Assembly: GCF_031846185.1 (NCBI RefSeq)
Contig: NZ_JAVRIF010000003.1
Coordinates: 1-64,000 of the forward strand
Source of the DNA: Thalassotalea_H castellviae
GTDB lineage: Bacteria; Pseudomonadota; Gammaproteobacteria; Enterobacterales; Alteromonadaceae
Reading direction: 5' to 3'
Length of the DNA stretch: 64,000 nucleotides
The position numbers were made by a program, and so were the translations under genes. Below are positions 33,668-42,444 of this stretch, piece after piece (the stretch's first letter is position 1; the number at the start of each line of letters is the position of its first letter). Under the pieces are notes generated by a model. It was not told where the DNA came from and ran no database searches. It was given only the letters and a program-made list of their open reading frames with translations.

Positions 33668-35170
33668 ATGGAACATAAAAAAGCATTGTTTTATGGTGGC
33701 TTATTTTCGTTATTACTCGCGGGATGTAGCCAATCAGAACAAGTCAAAGAAAGCGAATCAGCTGCGCCGTCACAACAAACGTTGCTTGAAAAAATAGCTG
33801 ACAAATCAAACGAAAGTCCTACCGTAACAAGTTTCAATGTCCCAATAGAATATTTCACCTTAGATAACGGCTTGAAAGTCGTATTATCTCCTGATGATAC
33901 TGCTCCCACGGTGACAGTGGCCGTTTATTATAATATTGGTTTTCGAAATGAACCAAGAGACAGCACCGGTTTTGCCCATCTATTTGAACATATGATGTTT
34001 CAGGGCTCAGAAAACCTTGGCAAGATGGAATTCATTAAGTTAGTGAATGCTAATGGCGGCGTACTAAATGGCTCGACCAGATTTGACTACACTAATTACT
34101 TTGAAATAGTACCGTCTCATAAATTAGAAACCTTTTTATGGGCTGAAGCTGATCGAATGAAAGGCTTAGCCATTACGCAAGAAAATTTAACCAACCAACA
34201 AGGCGTCGTTAAAAATGAAGTAAAAGTGAATGTACTTAACCAGCCCTATGGCGGCTTTCCTTGGCTAGATATGCCTCAATATGCTTATTCTAATTGGTTC
34301 AACGCCCATAACTTTTATGGTGATTTGGAAGATTTAGATGCCGCAAGTTTAAAAGACGTTGATGATTTTTTTAACCTTTATTATGCACCTAACAATGCAG
34401 CATTAGTGGTAGTGGGTGATATCAATATAGTTGAAGCAAAAGCTATGGTTGAAAAGTATTTTGCTAAGTTGCCTGCAAGTGAATTACCACCGGCACCTGA
34501 TTTAACGGAACTACGTCAAGAAAAAGAATTAAAGTTTAATAAGTTTGATAAATTAGCGCCGAAACCAGCTTATGCATTTGCTTATAAAATGCCTGAACGC
34601 AATACCCCAGAGTATTATGCGATGGGAATTATTGATCAAATTTTGGTGCAAGGTGAAGATAGCTTGCTGTATCAAGAGCTAGTAAAAAATAAGCAAATTA
34701 CTGGTCAGATTGGCGGCGGTATCAATTATTTATTAGGGAATATGTTTAATTATAACGGCCCCATGTTGTGGATGAGTTCGTTTACGCATGACGAAAATGT
34801 TAGCCAAGCACAGATAAGCGCAGCGATTGATTCAGTTATTACTCGTTTAGAAGAGCAACCTTTAACGGAAGAAGAAATGTCTAGAGCGATTGTTAAAATT
34901 CGTTCGAGTTTGTTTGACTCATTAGATCAGTTTTATGGTTTTGGTAAAGCGGATTTATTAGCAAGTTTTGCGCTATTCGATAATGACCCAGCAAAAATAA
35001 ATGCTTTAGAAACTTCTTTTAAAGAAGTAACACCAGAATTAATTATGAGTACTGCTAAGGAATATTTACGCAATACTAATCGGACAATATTAACGGTTAC
35101 TCCGGGTGAAGATCCTGATAAAAAAGCATCCAATACTGACTCAGTCAGCCAAACAAGTGAAGGAGAATAA
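33668..35170 (+). CDS. M16 zinc metallopeptidase, catalytic subunit, lipoprotein
   Basis: A 500-residue protein with a lipoprotein signal (lipobox LLAGC, lipidated Cys 20), so it is anchored in a membrane facing the periplasm. The inverted zinc motif HLFEH lies at 104-108 (FAHLFEHMMFQGS), with the third ligand Glu further on (NEVKVNV region, about residue 180). Two M16 domains span about 60-270 and 275-480. AAAGG precedes the ATG. It is paired with the second M16 gene at 35172, one base after its stop. Such pairs act as one catalytic and one non-catalytic subunit that degrade peptides. Confidence 0.88.
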   Translation: MEHKKALFYGGLFSLLLAGCSQSEQVKESESAAPSQQTLLEKIADKSNESPTVTSFNVPIEYFTLDNGLKVVLSPDDTAPTVTVAVYYNIGFRNEPRDSTGFAHLFEHMMFQGSENLGKMEFIKLVNANGGVLNGSTRFDYTNYFEIVPSHKLETFLWAEADRMKGLAITQENLTNQQGVVKNEVKVNVLNQPYGGFPWLDMPQYAYSNWFNAHNFYGDLEDLDAASLKDVDDFFNLYYAPNNAALVVVGDINIVEAKAMVEKYFAKLPASELPPAPDLTELRQEKELKFNKFDKLAPKPAYAFAYKMPERNTPEYYAMGIIDQILVQGEDSLLYQELVKNKQITGQIGGGINYLLGNMFNYNGPMLWMSSFTHDENVSQAQISAAIDSVITRLEEQPLTEEEMSRAIVKIRSSLFDSLDQFYGFGKADLLASFALFDNDPAKINALETSFKEVTPELIMSTAKEYLRNTNRTILTVTPGEDPDKKASNTDSVSQTSEGE

Positions 35171-35171
35171 A

Positions 35172-36572
35172 ATGTATTTAATTAAAAAATCATTCAACTT
35201 GTTGGCAGTTGCCAGTATTTTATCGTTTAGTTTAATTGCCTCACTTTATGCGAAAGAACAGCCACCAGTAGGCAGTAAGCCAAGCAACTTTCAAGTGCCA
35301 AAAACGTCGACGATGCAGTTAGATAACGGTTTGAAAGTTACTTTTATTCCTTATGGCACTACCCCTAAAGCGACAATACGGCTGATCACCAACACTGGAA
35401 ATATCGATGATGGCAACCAACCTTGGTTGGCTGATTTAAGCTACGAAATGTTAAGACAAGGTACTAAGACTCAATCGGCTAAAGAAATTGCAGAAAATAT
35501 TGCTAGCATGGGGGGACAAATCAATTCATCAGTCGCGATGGATTCAAGTTGGCTTGGCGTTGATGTATTAAGTGAATTTTCAACTAATGCCATTGATGTG
35601 CTCGCTGATATGGTATTAAACCCAGCGTTAGCAAGTAGTGATTTAACGCGTATTAAAACTGATCGTACTCGTCAACTCAAAGTACAGTTATCCCAACCTG
35701 GTAATATTGCATCGCAAGCTTTTTATAAAGCAATTTATGCTAATCATCCATATGGTGAGCTTTACCCTTCAGAGGAAAGTTTATCAGGTATTTCAGGCGA
35801 TGATATTAGCCAATATTTAGCGAATAATTTGGTGGCAGGGCGTAGTCATTTATATATTTCTGGCGTCTTTGAGCAAGCGAGCTTAAGTGAAAAAATCGCG
35901 AGCGCTTTTTCTAGCTGGCAGAAAGGTCAAGCTAAAAAATCAATGTCGGTGATTAGCCAAACAGGACCTAAATTAATTATGCTTGAGCGAGAAAATTCAC
36001 CTCAATCGACCATTCGTTTAGGTTTAGCCGCGATTGCTCCAGATCACCCAGATGCCTTGGCGATGAGTATGATGAATACGCTTTTAGGTGGCGCATTTTC
36101 TAGTCGAATTACTAGTAATATTCGTGAAGATAAAGGCTATACCTATTCGCCATACTCTACTGTTGTCAATCGTGTGAATTCAGGGGTCTGGTTTCAATCT
36201 GCAGACATCACATTAGAGTCTACGGGAGCAGCATTAACTGAAGTTTTTAATGAAATTAATTTGCTTGCCAAAACACCGCCGTCTAAAGAAGAGCTTGATG
36301 GTATTAAAAATTATATGGCGGGTATTTTTGTCTTAAGAAACTCGTCTCGAGCTGCCGTAATCAATCAACTTTCATTTATTGAGCTTCACCAATTAAGTGA
36401 TACTTACCTAAAGGATTACGTTGCTAATGTTTATAACGTAACACCAAAGGAGATCAGTGAAATGGCCAGTAAATACTTAACGCCTGAAAAAATGACGTTA
36501 GTGGTTGTTGGTGATAAAGCGCAATTAACACCACAACTTAAAGCGGTTAAATCACTCGAAGCTTATTGGTAA
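35172..36572 (+). CDS. M16 peptidase-like partner subunit lacking the zinc motif
   Basis: A 466-residue exported protein with a signal peptide (about 1-30, ending SLYA). The M16 fold is recognisable (TMQLDNGLKVTFIPYGTTPK and, near the end, MTLVVVGDKAQL). In place of HxxEH it has DLSYEML (in PWLADLSYEMLRQGTKT), so it cannot bind zinc and is the beta-type partner. The RSSRAAVINQL-type Arg/Tyr segment for peptide binding is present. ATG 35172 follows AGGAGAATAAA and is preferred over an upstream start inside the previous gene. Confidence 0.87.
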   Translation: MYLIKKSFNLLAVASILSFSLIASLYAKEQPPVGSKPSNFQVPKTSTMQLDNGLKVTFIPYGTTPKATIRLITNTGNIDDGNQPWLADLSYEMLRQGTKTQSAKEIAENIASMGGQINSSVAMDSSWLGVDVLSEFSTNAIDVLADMVLNPALASSDLTRIKTDRTRQLKVQLSQPGNIASQAFYKAIYANHPYGELYPSEESLSGISGDDISQYLANNLVAGRSHLYISGVFEQASLSEKIASAFSSWQKGQAKKSMSVISQTGPKLIMLERENSPQSTIRLGLAAIAPDHPDALAMSMMNTLLGGAFSSRITSNIREDKGYTYSPYSTVVNRVNSGVWFQSADITLESTGAALTEVFNEINLLAKTPPSKEELDGIKNYMAGIFVLRNSSRAAVINQLSFIELHQLSDTYLKDYVANVYNVTPKEISEMASKYLTPEKMTLVVVGDKAQLTPQLKAVKSLEAYW

Positions 36573-36590
36573 AGTATAGGGTTGAACATA

Positions 36591-36622
36591 CGCTTGATAG
36601 TAAATTTATATATTATCAAGCG
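36591..36622 (+). terminator. Hairpin after the M16 pair
   Basis: CGCTTGATA and TATCAAGCG (9-bp arms) enclose a 14-base AT loop, 18 bases after the stop. The T-run is poor. Confidence 0.5.
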
Positions 36623-37254
36623 AATGTTTCGTTTGGCTTAGTACATCTTAATAAGCTGATTTTGGGTGAAGTTAGTTCAACGTTTAATGTTTCAGCCTGA
36701 CGGAGACGATACTGGTTGAGCTTAGTATAAGCGCGTCAATGGCTAATCTGCGCGCGAATGTTGTGATGCTTGGATCCGTTTTTGTTAAGGCTTCTTCAAT
36801 TAATGTGATTGCATTAAGCATGAATGTTTTCTGAAATTAAGTATCCACAACGTTTAATAGAAAATTAGCGCTTATCATGGTCGATATTCAATTGTCGATG
36901 AACCTTCCTTGGGATGAATAAAACCTAGAGTCTTTATTTACCTTCCCTATTGACAGTCGACAAAAAATTAATCGATTTTTGTCACAATCATGTTTAATTC
37001 TGTGTAATTCCACTTCAAGAGAGTAAAAATTTACACTTTTCTCAAGCGATGTTTTGGTTATCTTTCAATCATTATTTTCTTTTTATCAAGAACTTTTGCT
37101 GAAAAGATCGGCTTTCTTCTCGTAAAAATCACTCATTAATTATTCAAAATTGTTGTTCAAATGTTAATTTAATGTTGATTAATATATTTTATACAATATA
37201 CTTTTGGTTGCTTTTTAAGCAAATTAATAATAATAAAACCCCGAGGGTAATGTC
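36623..37254. other. Long intergenic region before the collagenase gene
   Basis: About 630 bases hold no convincing open frame. The last 250 bases are very AT-rich and should carry the collagenase promoter, but several -10-like TATAAT-type sequences occur and I cannot choose one. No repeats longer than a few bases were noticed. Confidence 0.4.
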
Positions 37255-39633
37255 GTGAAAATAGAAAACAATCCGTTATATGCCGGCGTATTGCTTGGAA
37301 TGACTCTGGTCAGTTCCATTGCAAATGCCGAGCAAATACCAACGATGCCGAGTAAAGCAACGGCTCAAGTAATCAATACTCAACATGCTCAGCATGTAAA
37401 AAATAAAAGTAACCAAAGTTTTAATCCACCAAGGCAAATGTCACCCCATCAATTCCAACAGTTTTTACAAAATAATCGCGAAATTGATGACTTATACAAG
37501 GTCAAAAAAGCCAGTCTGGTTGATGTCAAACACAAGCAATCACTCTCAGAAAAACCAAGTGAAAACGCTAATGTCATTGCAAAAAGTACATCAATGGCAC
37601 CTGAAAGCTGTACTTCACCTGCACAATTGCAAGGCCTTAGTGGTAACGATTTAGTAACTGCAGTGAAAGCAGGAGAACTAACCTCTTGTCTATATGGATT
37701 ATTTGATACTTCGCTTGTAGGCACGAATGTTTTTTCTGATCAAAGTGTTTTAACCATTGTAACTGCAATTAATAGTCATTTAGTGGATTACACAGGTACC
37801 AATGTCAACAGTGCCGCTGAACTTGAAAAGCTGGTGATTTATTTACGAGCAATGCATTGGGCTGAATGGGGCAATAATCGCGTAATGCCTGCTGGTTATC
37901 AATCAGCCCTTGAGCAAGTCTTTGAACAATATTTCTCGGCTGAGCATTTCGTGACCTTTAATGGTGATGTTACGCGAGATTTTATGGTGCGTTATGAATT
38001 ACTTATTTTATTAAGTAGCTCTGGCACCAATAGTATGCCGTATATAGCCAGAATAACCGATGCAGTGCTTGGTTATGCTAAAACAGTCAACCGAGATGAC
38101 AATTGGGGCGTGTATTATGAAGAAAATGGTTTTACGCAATTATTAACCCATTTATTTAATGCCTCGGAAAATAAAACTGCCGAACTTGAACAAGCGGTTA
38201 TCAATACCCCTAGCATCTTGTCAAACCTGCAAGCATTTGTCGATGTGGAAGGAACTTGGCTCATTGGTCACACACGTGAATATCAATGGGGCGATAGTGT
38301 GAATGAGTTGGCGCGATTTTTACGATTTGGTGGCTCAATTGCAGCAACGGTTCGTCCAAGTATTCAAGCGGTATTAGCGAATTATAGTTATCAAGGAACG
38401 GGGAGTTCAGGCTGGTTAAAAGCGCAATCTGCCGTAACATTTTATGATAGTGAAAATTGCGCCTTGTATGGTGATTCATGTGACTTTGACCTTCAAGCCA
38501 CTGTGTTATCAGGAAATCATGTCTGTAGTTCAACGTTAAAACTACGGTTCCAACCACCGATTGCCAATGAGAATCTTGTTGATATTTGTCAAACATTAAG
38601 CGAACAAGAACAAGAGTTTCATCAATTATTTAACACGACTGCACAGACCCCTGTTGAGGACGATTATAATACCGATCTCGAAGTAGTCATATTCAGCTCA
38701 TATAATGATTATGACAATTTTGCCGGCAATTTTTTCGGGATCAATACCAATAACGGCGGTATGTACTTAGAAGGTGATCCATGGGTGGAAAATAACCAAG
38801 CACGTTTTATTGCGCATCAAGCAACTTGGTTATCAGAGTTTGCCGTTTGGAATTTAGAGCATGAATATGTGCACTACCTTGATGGTCGATTTAATAAATG
38901 GGGTAACTTTAGCGAACAAGCTGCCAATTCCGTATGGTGGGGAGAAGGTTTAGCCGAGTATTTATCTCAGCCTGATAACAACCCGAATGCTTTGGCAGTA
39001 GCACCACAAGCAACTTATAACTTGAGCGAACTTTTTCAAACAACCTATGAAAACAGTGATACAACTAGAACTTACTACTGGGGGTACCTAGCTACTCGCT
39101 TTATGTTAGAACAGCAAACCTCAGAAATAGATAATGTACTACTGCCAAGCCTTCGCGCACCAAAACGAGTGATCCCAAATGGTGAATGTCAATTCGACTG
39201 GGGATGGAAACTTAAAACTGAAGCGGTTAGCAACAATTGGTCCTGGGCCTATGATGATAGTGAATGGTCTACCGGTGACTGGGTTTGGACTTGTGGTCAA
39301 CCTCAACCTGAGATCAGTGAAGTGCCTGCATTTACCCCTTATCAAGAAATATTAAATACTTGGGGAACATCGTTTGATGAACAGTTTTCTCAATGGTTAG
39401 TTTGTTTGGTGGCTGGCGAAGGTGTTTGTCAAGGACAAACGACAAAACCTGCTGATCTTGATGAGAACGGGGCAGTGGATATTCGCGATATTAATTTATT
39501 TAAACTGTGGTTAAGAGAGCAAGCCAATTTGTCACTTGATTATGATTTTAATAAAGATGGCATGGTCGACCGTCGTGACGTTAGACCCATGATGGCATTA
39601 TGTGATCTTGCACGTTGTGCTATAGCGCCATAA
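37255..39633 (+). CDS. Secreted M9 collagenase-like metalloprotease with C-terminal dockerin-like domain
   Basis: A 792-residue exported protein. The signal peptide ends near residue 25 (SSIANAEQ). An M9 N-terminal region spans about 100-420, followed by the catalytic domain. The zinc motif is H536-E-Y-V-H540 with the following YLDGRF, and the third ligand is E564 in WWGEGLAEYL, the arrangement of Vibrio and Clostridium collagenases. The C-terminus (about 733-790) holds two calcium-loop repeats, DLDENGAVDIRDINLF (from D734) and DFNKDGMVDRRDV (from D764), 30 residues apart: a type-I dockerin-like module. The start is GTG with GAGGG upstream. It is directly followed by a cohesin-like PEP-CTERM gene. 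Confidence 0.85.
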   Translation: MKIENNPLYAGVLLGMTLVSSIANAEQIPTMPSKATAQVINTQHAQHVKNKSNQSFNPPRQMSPHQFQQFLQNNREIDDLYKVKKASLVDVKHKQSLSEKPSENANVIAKSTSMAPESCTSPAQLQGLSGNDLVTAVKAGELTSCLYGLFDTSLVGTNVFSDQSVLTIVTAINSHLVDYTGTNVNSAAELEKLVIYLRAMHWAEWGNNRVMPAGYQSALEQVFEQYFSAEHFVTFNGDVTRDFMVRYELLILLSSSGTNSMPYIARITDAVLGYAKTVNRDDNWGVYYEENGFTQLLTHLFNASENKTAELEQAVINTPSILSNLQAFVDVEGTWLIGHTREYQWGDSVNELARFLRFGGSIAATVRPSIQAVLANYSYQGTGSSGWLKAQSAVTFYDSENCALYGDSCDFDLQATVLSGNHVCSSTLKLRFQPPIANENLVDICQTLSEQEQEFHQLFNTTAQTPVEDDYNTDLEVVIFSSYNDYDNFAGNFFGINTNNGGMYLEGDPWVENNQARFIAHQATWLSEFAVWNLEHEYVHYLDGRFNKWGNFSEQAANSVWWGEGLAEYLSQPDNNPNALAVAPQATYNLSELFQTTYENSDTTRTYYWGYLATRFMLEQQTSEIDNVLLPSLRAPKRVIPNGECQFDWGWKLKTEAVSNNWSWAYDDSEWSTGDWVWTCGQPQPEISEVPAFTPYQEILNTWGTSFDEQFSQWLVCLVAGEGVCQGQTTKPADLDENGAVDIRDINLFKLWLREQANLSLDYDFNKDGMVDRRDVRPMMALCDLARCAIAP

Positions 39634-39710
39634 GTTACTTGGTTGCTTTTTCTTGCTTAAATTCAAACAACGAAAAAGCAACCCCTTATAAAAAGTTACA
39701 GGATATAAAC

Positions 39711-40268
39711 ATGAAAAAAATACTACTTATTATTGCGTTAATGTTTAGCGTAAACAGCCAAGCAACTATCATTGCATTAAAATTTGATCAAACAGAATAT
39801 AATAACAACGACAGTATGACAGGTCAGTTGGTGGCGAGTGACTTATCTTATTCATTAGGCGGTTTCGCCGGTACTATTAATTTTGATCCTAGCCAACTTG
39901 CATTAACTGGCTGGTCATTTGGTAATGGTTTTGATGATGGATTGGGAAGTTATTTTGCTGCGGATGATAGCGTTGCAGGCACTTTATATTTAGAAGATTT
40001 TGCCGATTTTTTTGCCGATGAACTTACTTTAGTTGCGAATCAAGGTACGAGTTTTGTGCTAGCAAGCTTTACTTTTAATGCGTTATCTTCAGGTCTACAA
40101 ACGGTAAGTTATTTACAAGGTTTAGAAGTGGTAAGTTTAGATAATTCACAACTTGAATCATTTGCTGGCCAGGCAGTAAGCTTTAATGTTTCACAGGTAC
40201 CTGAGCCTATGTCGATAGTCTTATTGGCTGCCGCTTTAGTTTTCTTAACGCGACGACAAGAAGGTTAA
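39711..40268 (+). CDS. PEP-CTERM protein with cohesin-like domain
   Basis: A 185-residue exported protein. The signal peptide is residues 1-18 (ending SQA). The body (about 19-160) resembles a cohesin domain: EYNNNDSMTGQLVASDLSYS, then GGFAGTINFDPSQLALTGWSFGNGF. The end is a PEP-CTERM sorting signal: VPEP at 163-166, a hydrophobic helix SIVLLAAALVFLT, and RRQEG. Exosortase-type systems process this signal and attach the protein to the cell surface or matrix. ATG 39711 follows AGGA. It is 77 bases after the dockerin-bearing collagenase, suggesting that it is its receptor. The exosortase gene is not in the window. Confidence 0.75.
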   Translation: MKKILLIIALMFSVNSQATIIALKFDQTEYNNNDSMTGQLVASDLSYSLGGFAGTINFDPSQLALTGWSFGNGFDDGLGSYFAADDSVAGTLYLEDFADFFADELTLVANQGTSFVLASFTFNALSSGLQTVSYLQGLEVVSLDNSQLESFAGQAVSFNVSQVPEPMSIVLLAAALVFLTRRQEG

Positions 40269-40344
40269 TTAACAATTTTGGATATTTTCTCAGGTTTAAA
40301 AAAGCAAACAATTATTAAGAGAAAATAACTAATTACGTGAATAC

Positions 40345-40376
40345 AAACAAAGCAGTATGTTAATACTGCTTTGTTT
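40345..40376. terminator. Bidirectional terminator between PEP-CTERM gene and darP
   Basis: A perfect 14-bp stem (AAACAAAGCAGTAT and its complement) with a GTTA loop sits between convergent genes, with T-rich ends both ways. Confidence 0.88.
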
Positions 40377-40398
40377 AAATAAGGTCGGTGAGCAGAAA

Positions 40399-40908
40399 TT
40401 AAAACGTAATATGCTCTTTTAAATAAGTAAATAAATCGCGGAAACCTTTGCCTGGTTTTTCGAGTTTTTTCTCTTTGGCGGCTTGTCTGATTAATTGGCG
40501 AAGTTTTTGACGTTCCATCGTTTCGTGCTGGTTTAATGTCTCTTCAATAAAGCTGTTATCTCCATCCATCAGCTGATCGCGTAGGCTTTCTAAATGTACA
40601 AATTTAGCGGTTTCTTGTTGATGTTTATTTGCCATAACATCTAATGCTTGGTTGATAGGCTCTAAATCCATTTCACACAATACTTTCGCCATATGACGAA
40701 CATGACGGCGCAGGGCTTCATGTTTGTTTTGAATTTTATCAGCTAAAATAAGCTCTTGCTTAAATTCTTCTGTAAAAGGTATTTTGCTGCGTTGATGTTT
40801 AGAAAGCTTCACCAACTTTAGGGCAAAATCTTGCATTTGATGCATTTCACGTTTTATTTCTGATTTACTTTTTAATTCTTCATCGAATTCAGCAGCAGAG
40901 TCGGGCAT
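40399..40908 (-). CDS. darP: Ribosome biogenesis factor DarP (YjgA)
   Basis: A 169-residue cytosolic protein, mostly helical and highly charged, which matches the DUF615/YjgA family: SKSEIKREMHQMQDFALKLV near the start and RQKLRQLIRQAAKEKK near the end. The family associates with late 50S ribosome precursors. Length is typical (about 175-185). It is divergent from pmbA, as in many gammaproteobacteria, where yjgA and pmbA are neighbours; that synteny strengthens the call. Confidence 0.9.
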   Translation of the reverse strand: MPDSAAEFDEELKSKSEIKREMHQMQDFALKLVKLSKHQRSKIPFTEEFKQELILADKIQNKHEALRRHVRHMAKVLCEMDLEPINQALDVMANKHQQETAKFVHLESLRDQLMDGDNSFIEETLNQHETMERQKLRQLIRQAAKEKKLEKPGKGFRDLFTYLKEHITF

Positions 40909-41040
40909 AATAATAGGGCAATTTAACGATTGATGTGACTATTATACAACAAACTGTATGATGGGCTCCACACCGAAATTACCTTCAGAAATAACTGTGG
41001 GTAATTAATCAACAAAGTAATTAACGAGATAATCATTGTA

Positions 41041-42384
41041 ATGTCAGAATCAAATAACATCATCACACAAATGGAACAAGTTGAAAGTCGAGTTGCAGAT
41101 GCTTTAGCGTTAGCTAAATCTTTAGGCGCAGATGGCGCTGAAGTAGCAATGAGCCGTCAACAAGGCTTAAGTGTGAGTACTCGATTAGGTGATGTTGAAA
41201 CGGTAGAATTTACCAATGATGGCGCTTTGGGAATTACAGTTTACCAACAGGGACGAAAAGGCAGTGCCTCTACTGCAGATCTTTCTGAAAATGCTTTGAA
41301 ACAAGCAGTACAAGCCGCAGTCAATATCGCAAAATATACTTCTGTGGATGATTGCTCAGGCTTAGCCGATAAAGCATTGCTGGCGATGAAACCAGAAGAT
41401 TTAGACTTACATCATGAAAAAGTTTTATCAACGGATGACGCGATAGCTATTGCCAAAGAATGTGAAGATACTGCTTTAGCTTTTGATAAACGTATTACTA
41501 ATTCAGATGGCGCTACGCTAGCTTGTTTTGAAGGATTTAAAGTCTATGGAAATAGTCATGGACAATTAGTTGGTTACCCGAGTTCTCGACATAGTTTAAG
41601 TTGCGTGATGATCGCCACTGAAGATGATGATATGCAACGTGATTATGCCTATACGGTAAATCGTGACTTTAATTTATTAACGGCTCCTCAACAAGTGGGT
41701 CAAGAAGCATCATCAGAAGCGTTATCTCGGTTACACGCTCAAAAACTGAAAACGGGCAAAGTACCTGTTATGTTTCGTGCCGATATTGCCAATACGTTTT
41801 TTGGTCATTTTATTGCTGCGATCAGTGGTGGCAACTTATATCGTAAATCGTCATTTTTGCTTGACGCATTAGGGCAACCGATTTTTCCTGACTTTTTACA
41901 TATTCAAGAGCGTCCACACCTTAAAAAGGCGTTAGCTAGTAGTGCGTTTGATAGTGAAGGAGTCGCTACTATTGATAGAGATATCATTAAAGCGGGGGCT
42001 TTAGAAACTTATTTATTAACGAGTTATTCGGCAAGAAAACTTGGTATGACAACCACGGGACATGCAGGCGGTATTCATAATTGGCAAGTGTCCGCAAACG
42101 GTGGTGACTTTAATCAAATGCTAAAAACTTTAGGAACAGGACTCTTAGTAACTGAATTAATGGGGCAGGGAGTCAATATTGTTAATGGTGATTATTCTCG
42201 TGGAGCTGCAGGCTTTTGGGTCGAGAATGGAGAAATTGCTTATCCGGTTTCAGAAGTAACAATTGCGGGTAATTTAGCTGATATGTTTAAAAACTTAGTA
42301 GCCGTCGGCACTGATTATGATGTAAAGGGTAGCATTAAAACTGGCTCAATTATTCTTGATGAAATGCAAGTTGCAGGGAATTAG
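41041..42384 (+). CDS. pmbA: Metalloprotease subunit PmbA/TldE
   Basis: A 447-residue cytosolic protein of the TldD/PmbA family. Family motifs include GADGAEVAMSRQQGLSVSTR near the N-terminus and SYSARKLGMTTTGHAGGIHNW, then GTGLLVTELMGQGVNIVNGD and DYSRGAAGFWVENGEI in the C-terminal half. PmbA works with TldD to trim leader peptides (microcin B17 precursor, CcdA antitoxin); it lacks the HExxxH zinc motif that TldD has. It is divergent from darP. Confidence 0.93.
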   Translation: MSESNNIITQMEQVESRVADALALAKSLGADGAEVAMSRQQGLSVSTRLGDVETVEFTNDGALGITVYQQGRKGSASTADLSENALKQAVQAAVNIAKYTSVDDCSGLADKALLAMKPEDLDLHHEKVLSTDDAIAIAKECEDTALAFDKRITNSDGATLACFEGFKVYGNSHGQLVGYPSSRHSLSCVMIATEDDDMQRDYAYTVNRDFNLLTAPQQVGQEASSEALSRLHAQKLKTGKVPVMFRADIANTFFGHFIAAISGGNLYRKSSFLLDALGQPIFPDFLHIQERPHLKKALASSAFDSEGVATIDRDIIKAGALETYLLTSYSARKLGMTTTGHAGGIHNWQVSANGGDFNQMLKTLGTGLLVTELMGQGVNIVNGDYSRGAAGFWVENGEIAYPVSEVTIAGNLADMFKNLVAVGTDYDVKGSIKTGSIILDEMQVAGN

Positions 42385-42422
42385 CACTTACGATAATTCA
42401 TGCTAACGTGGCTTTATTATGG

Positions 42423-42444
42423 GCCGCTGCGAGTCAGCAGCGGC
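42423..42444. terminator. GC-rich hairpin between pmbA and mgtE
   Basis: GCCGCTGC and GCAGCGGC (8-bp arms, 6-base loop) abut the mgtE stop codon between convergent genes. No T-run, so termination is assumed rather than shown. Confidence 0.5.
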
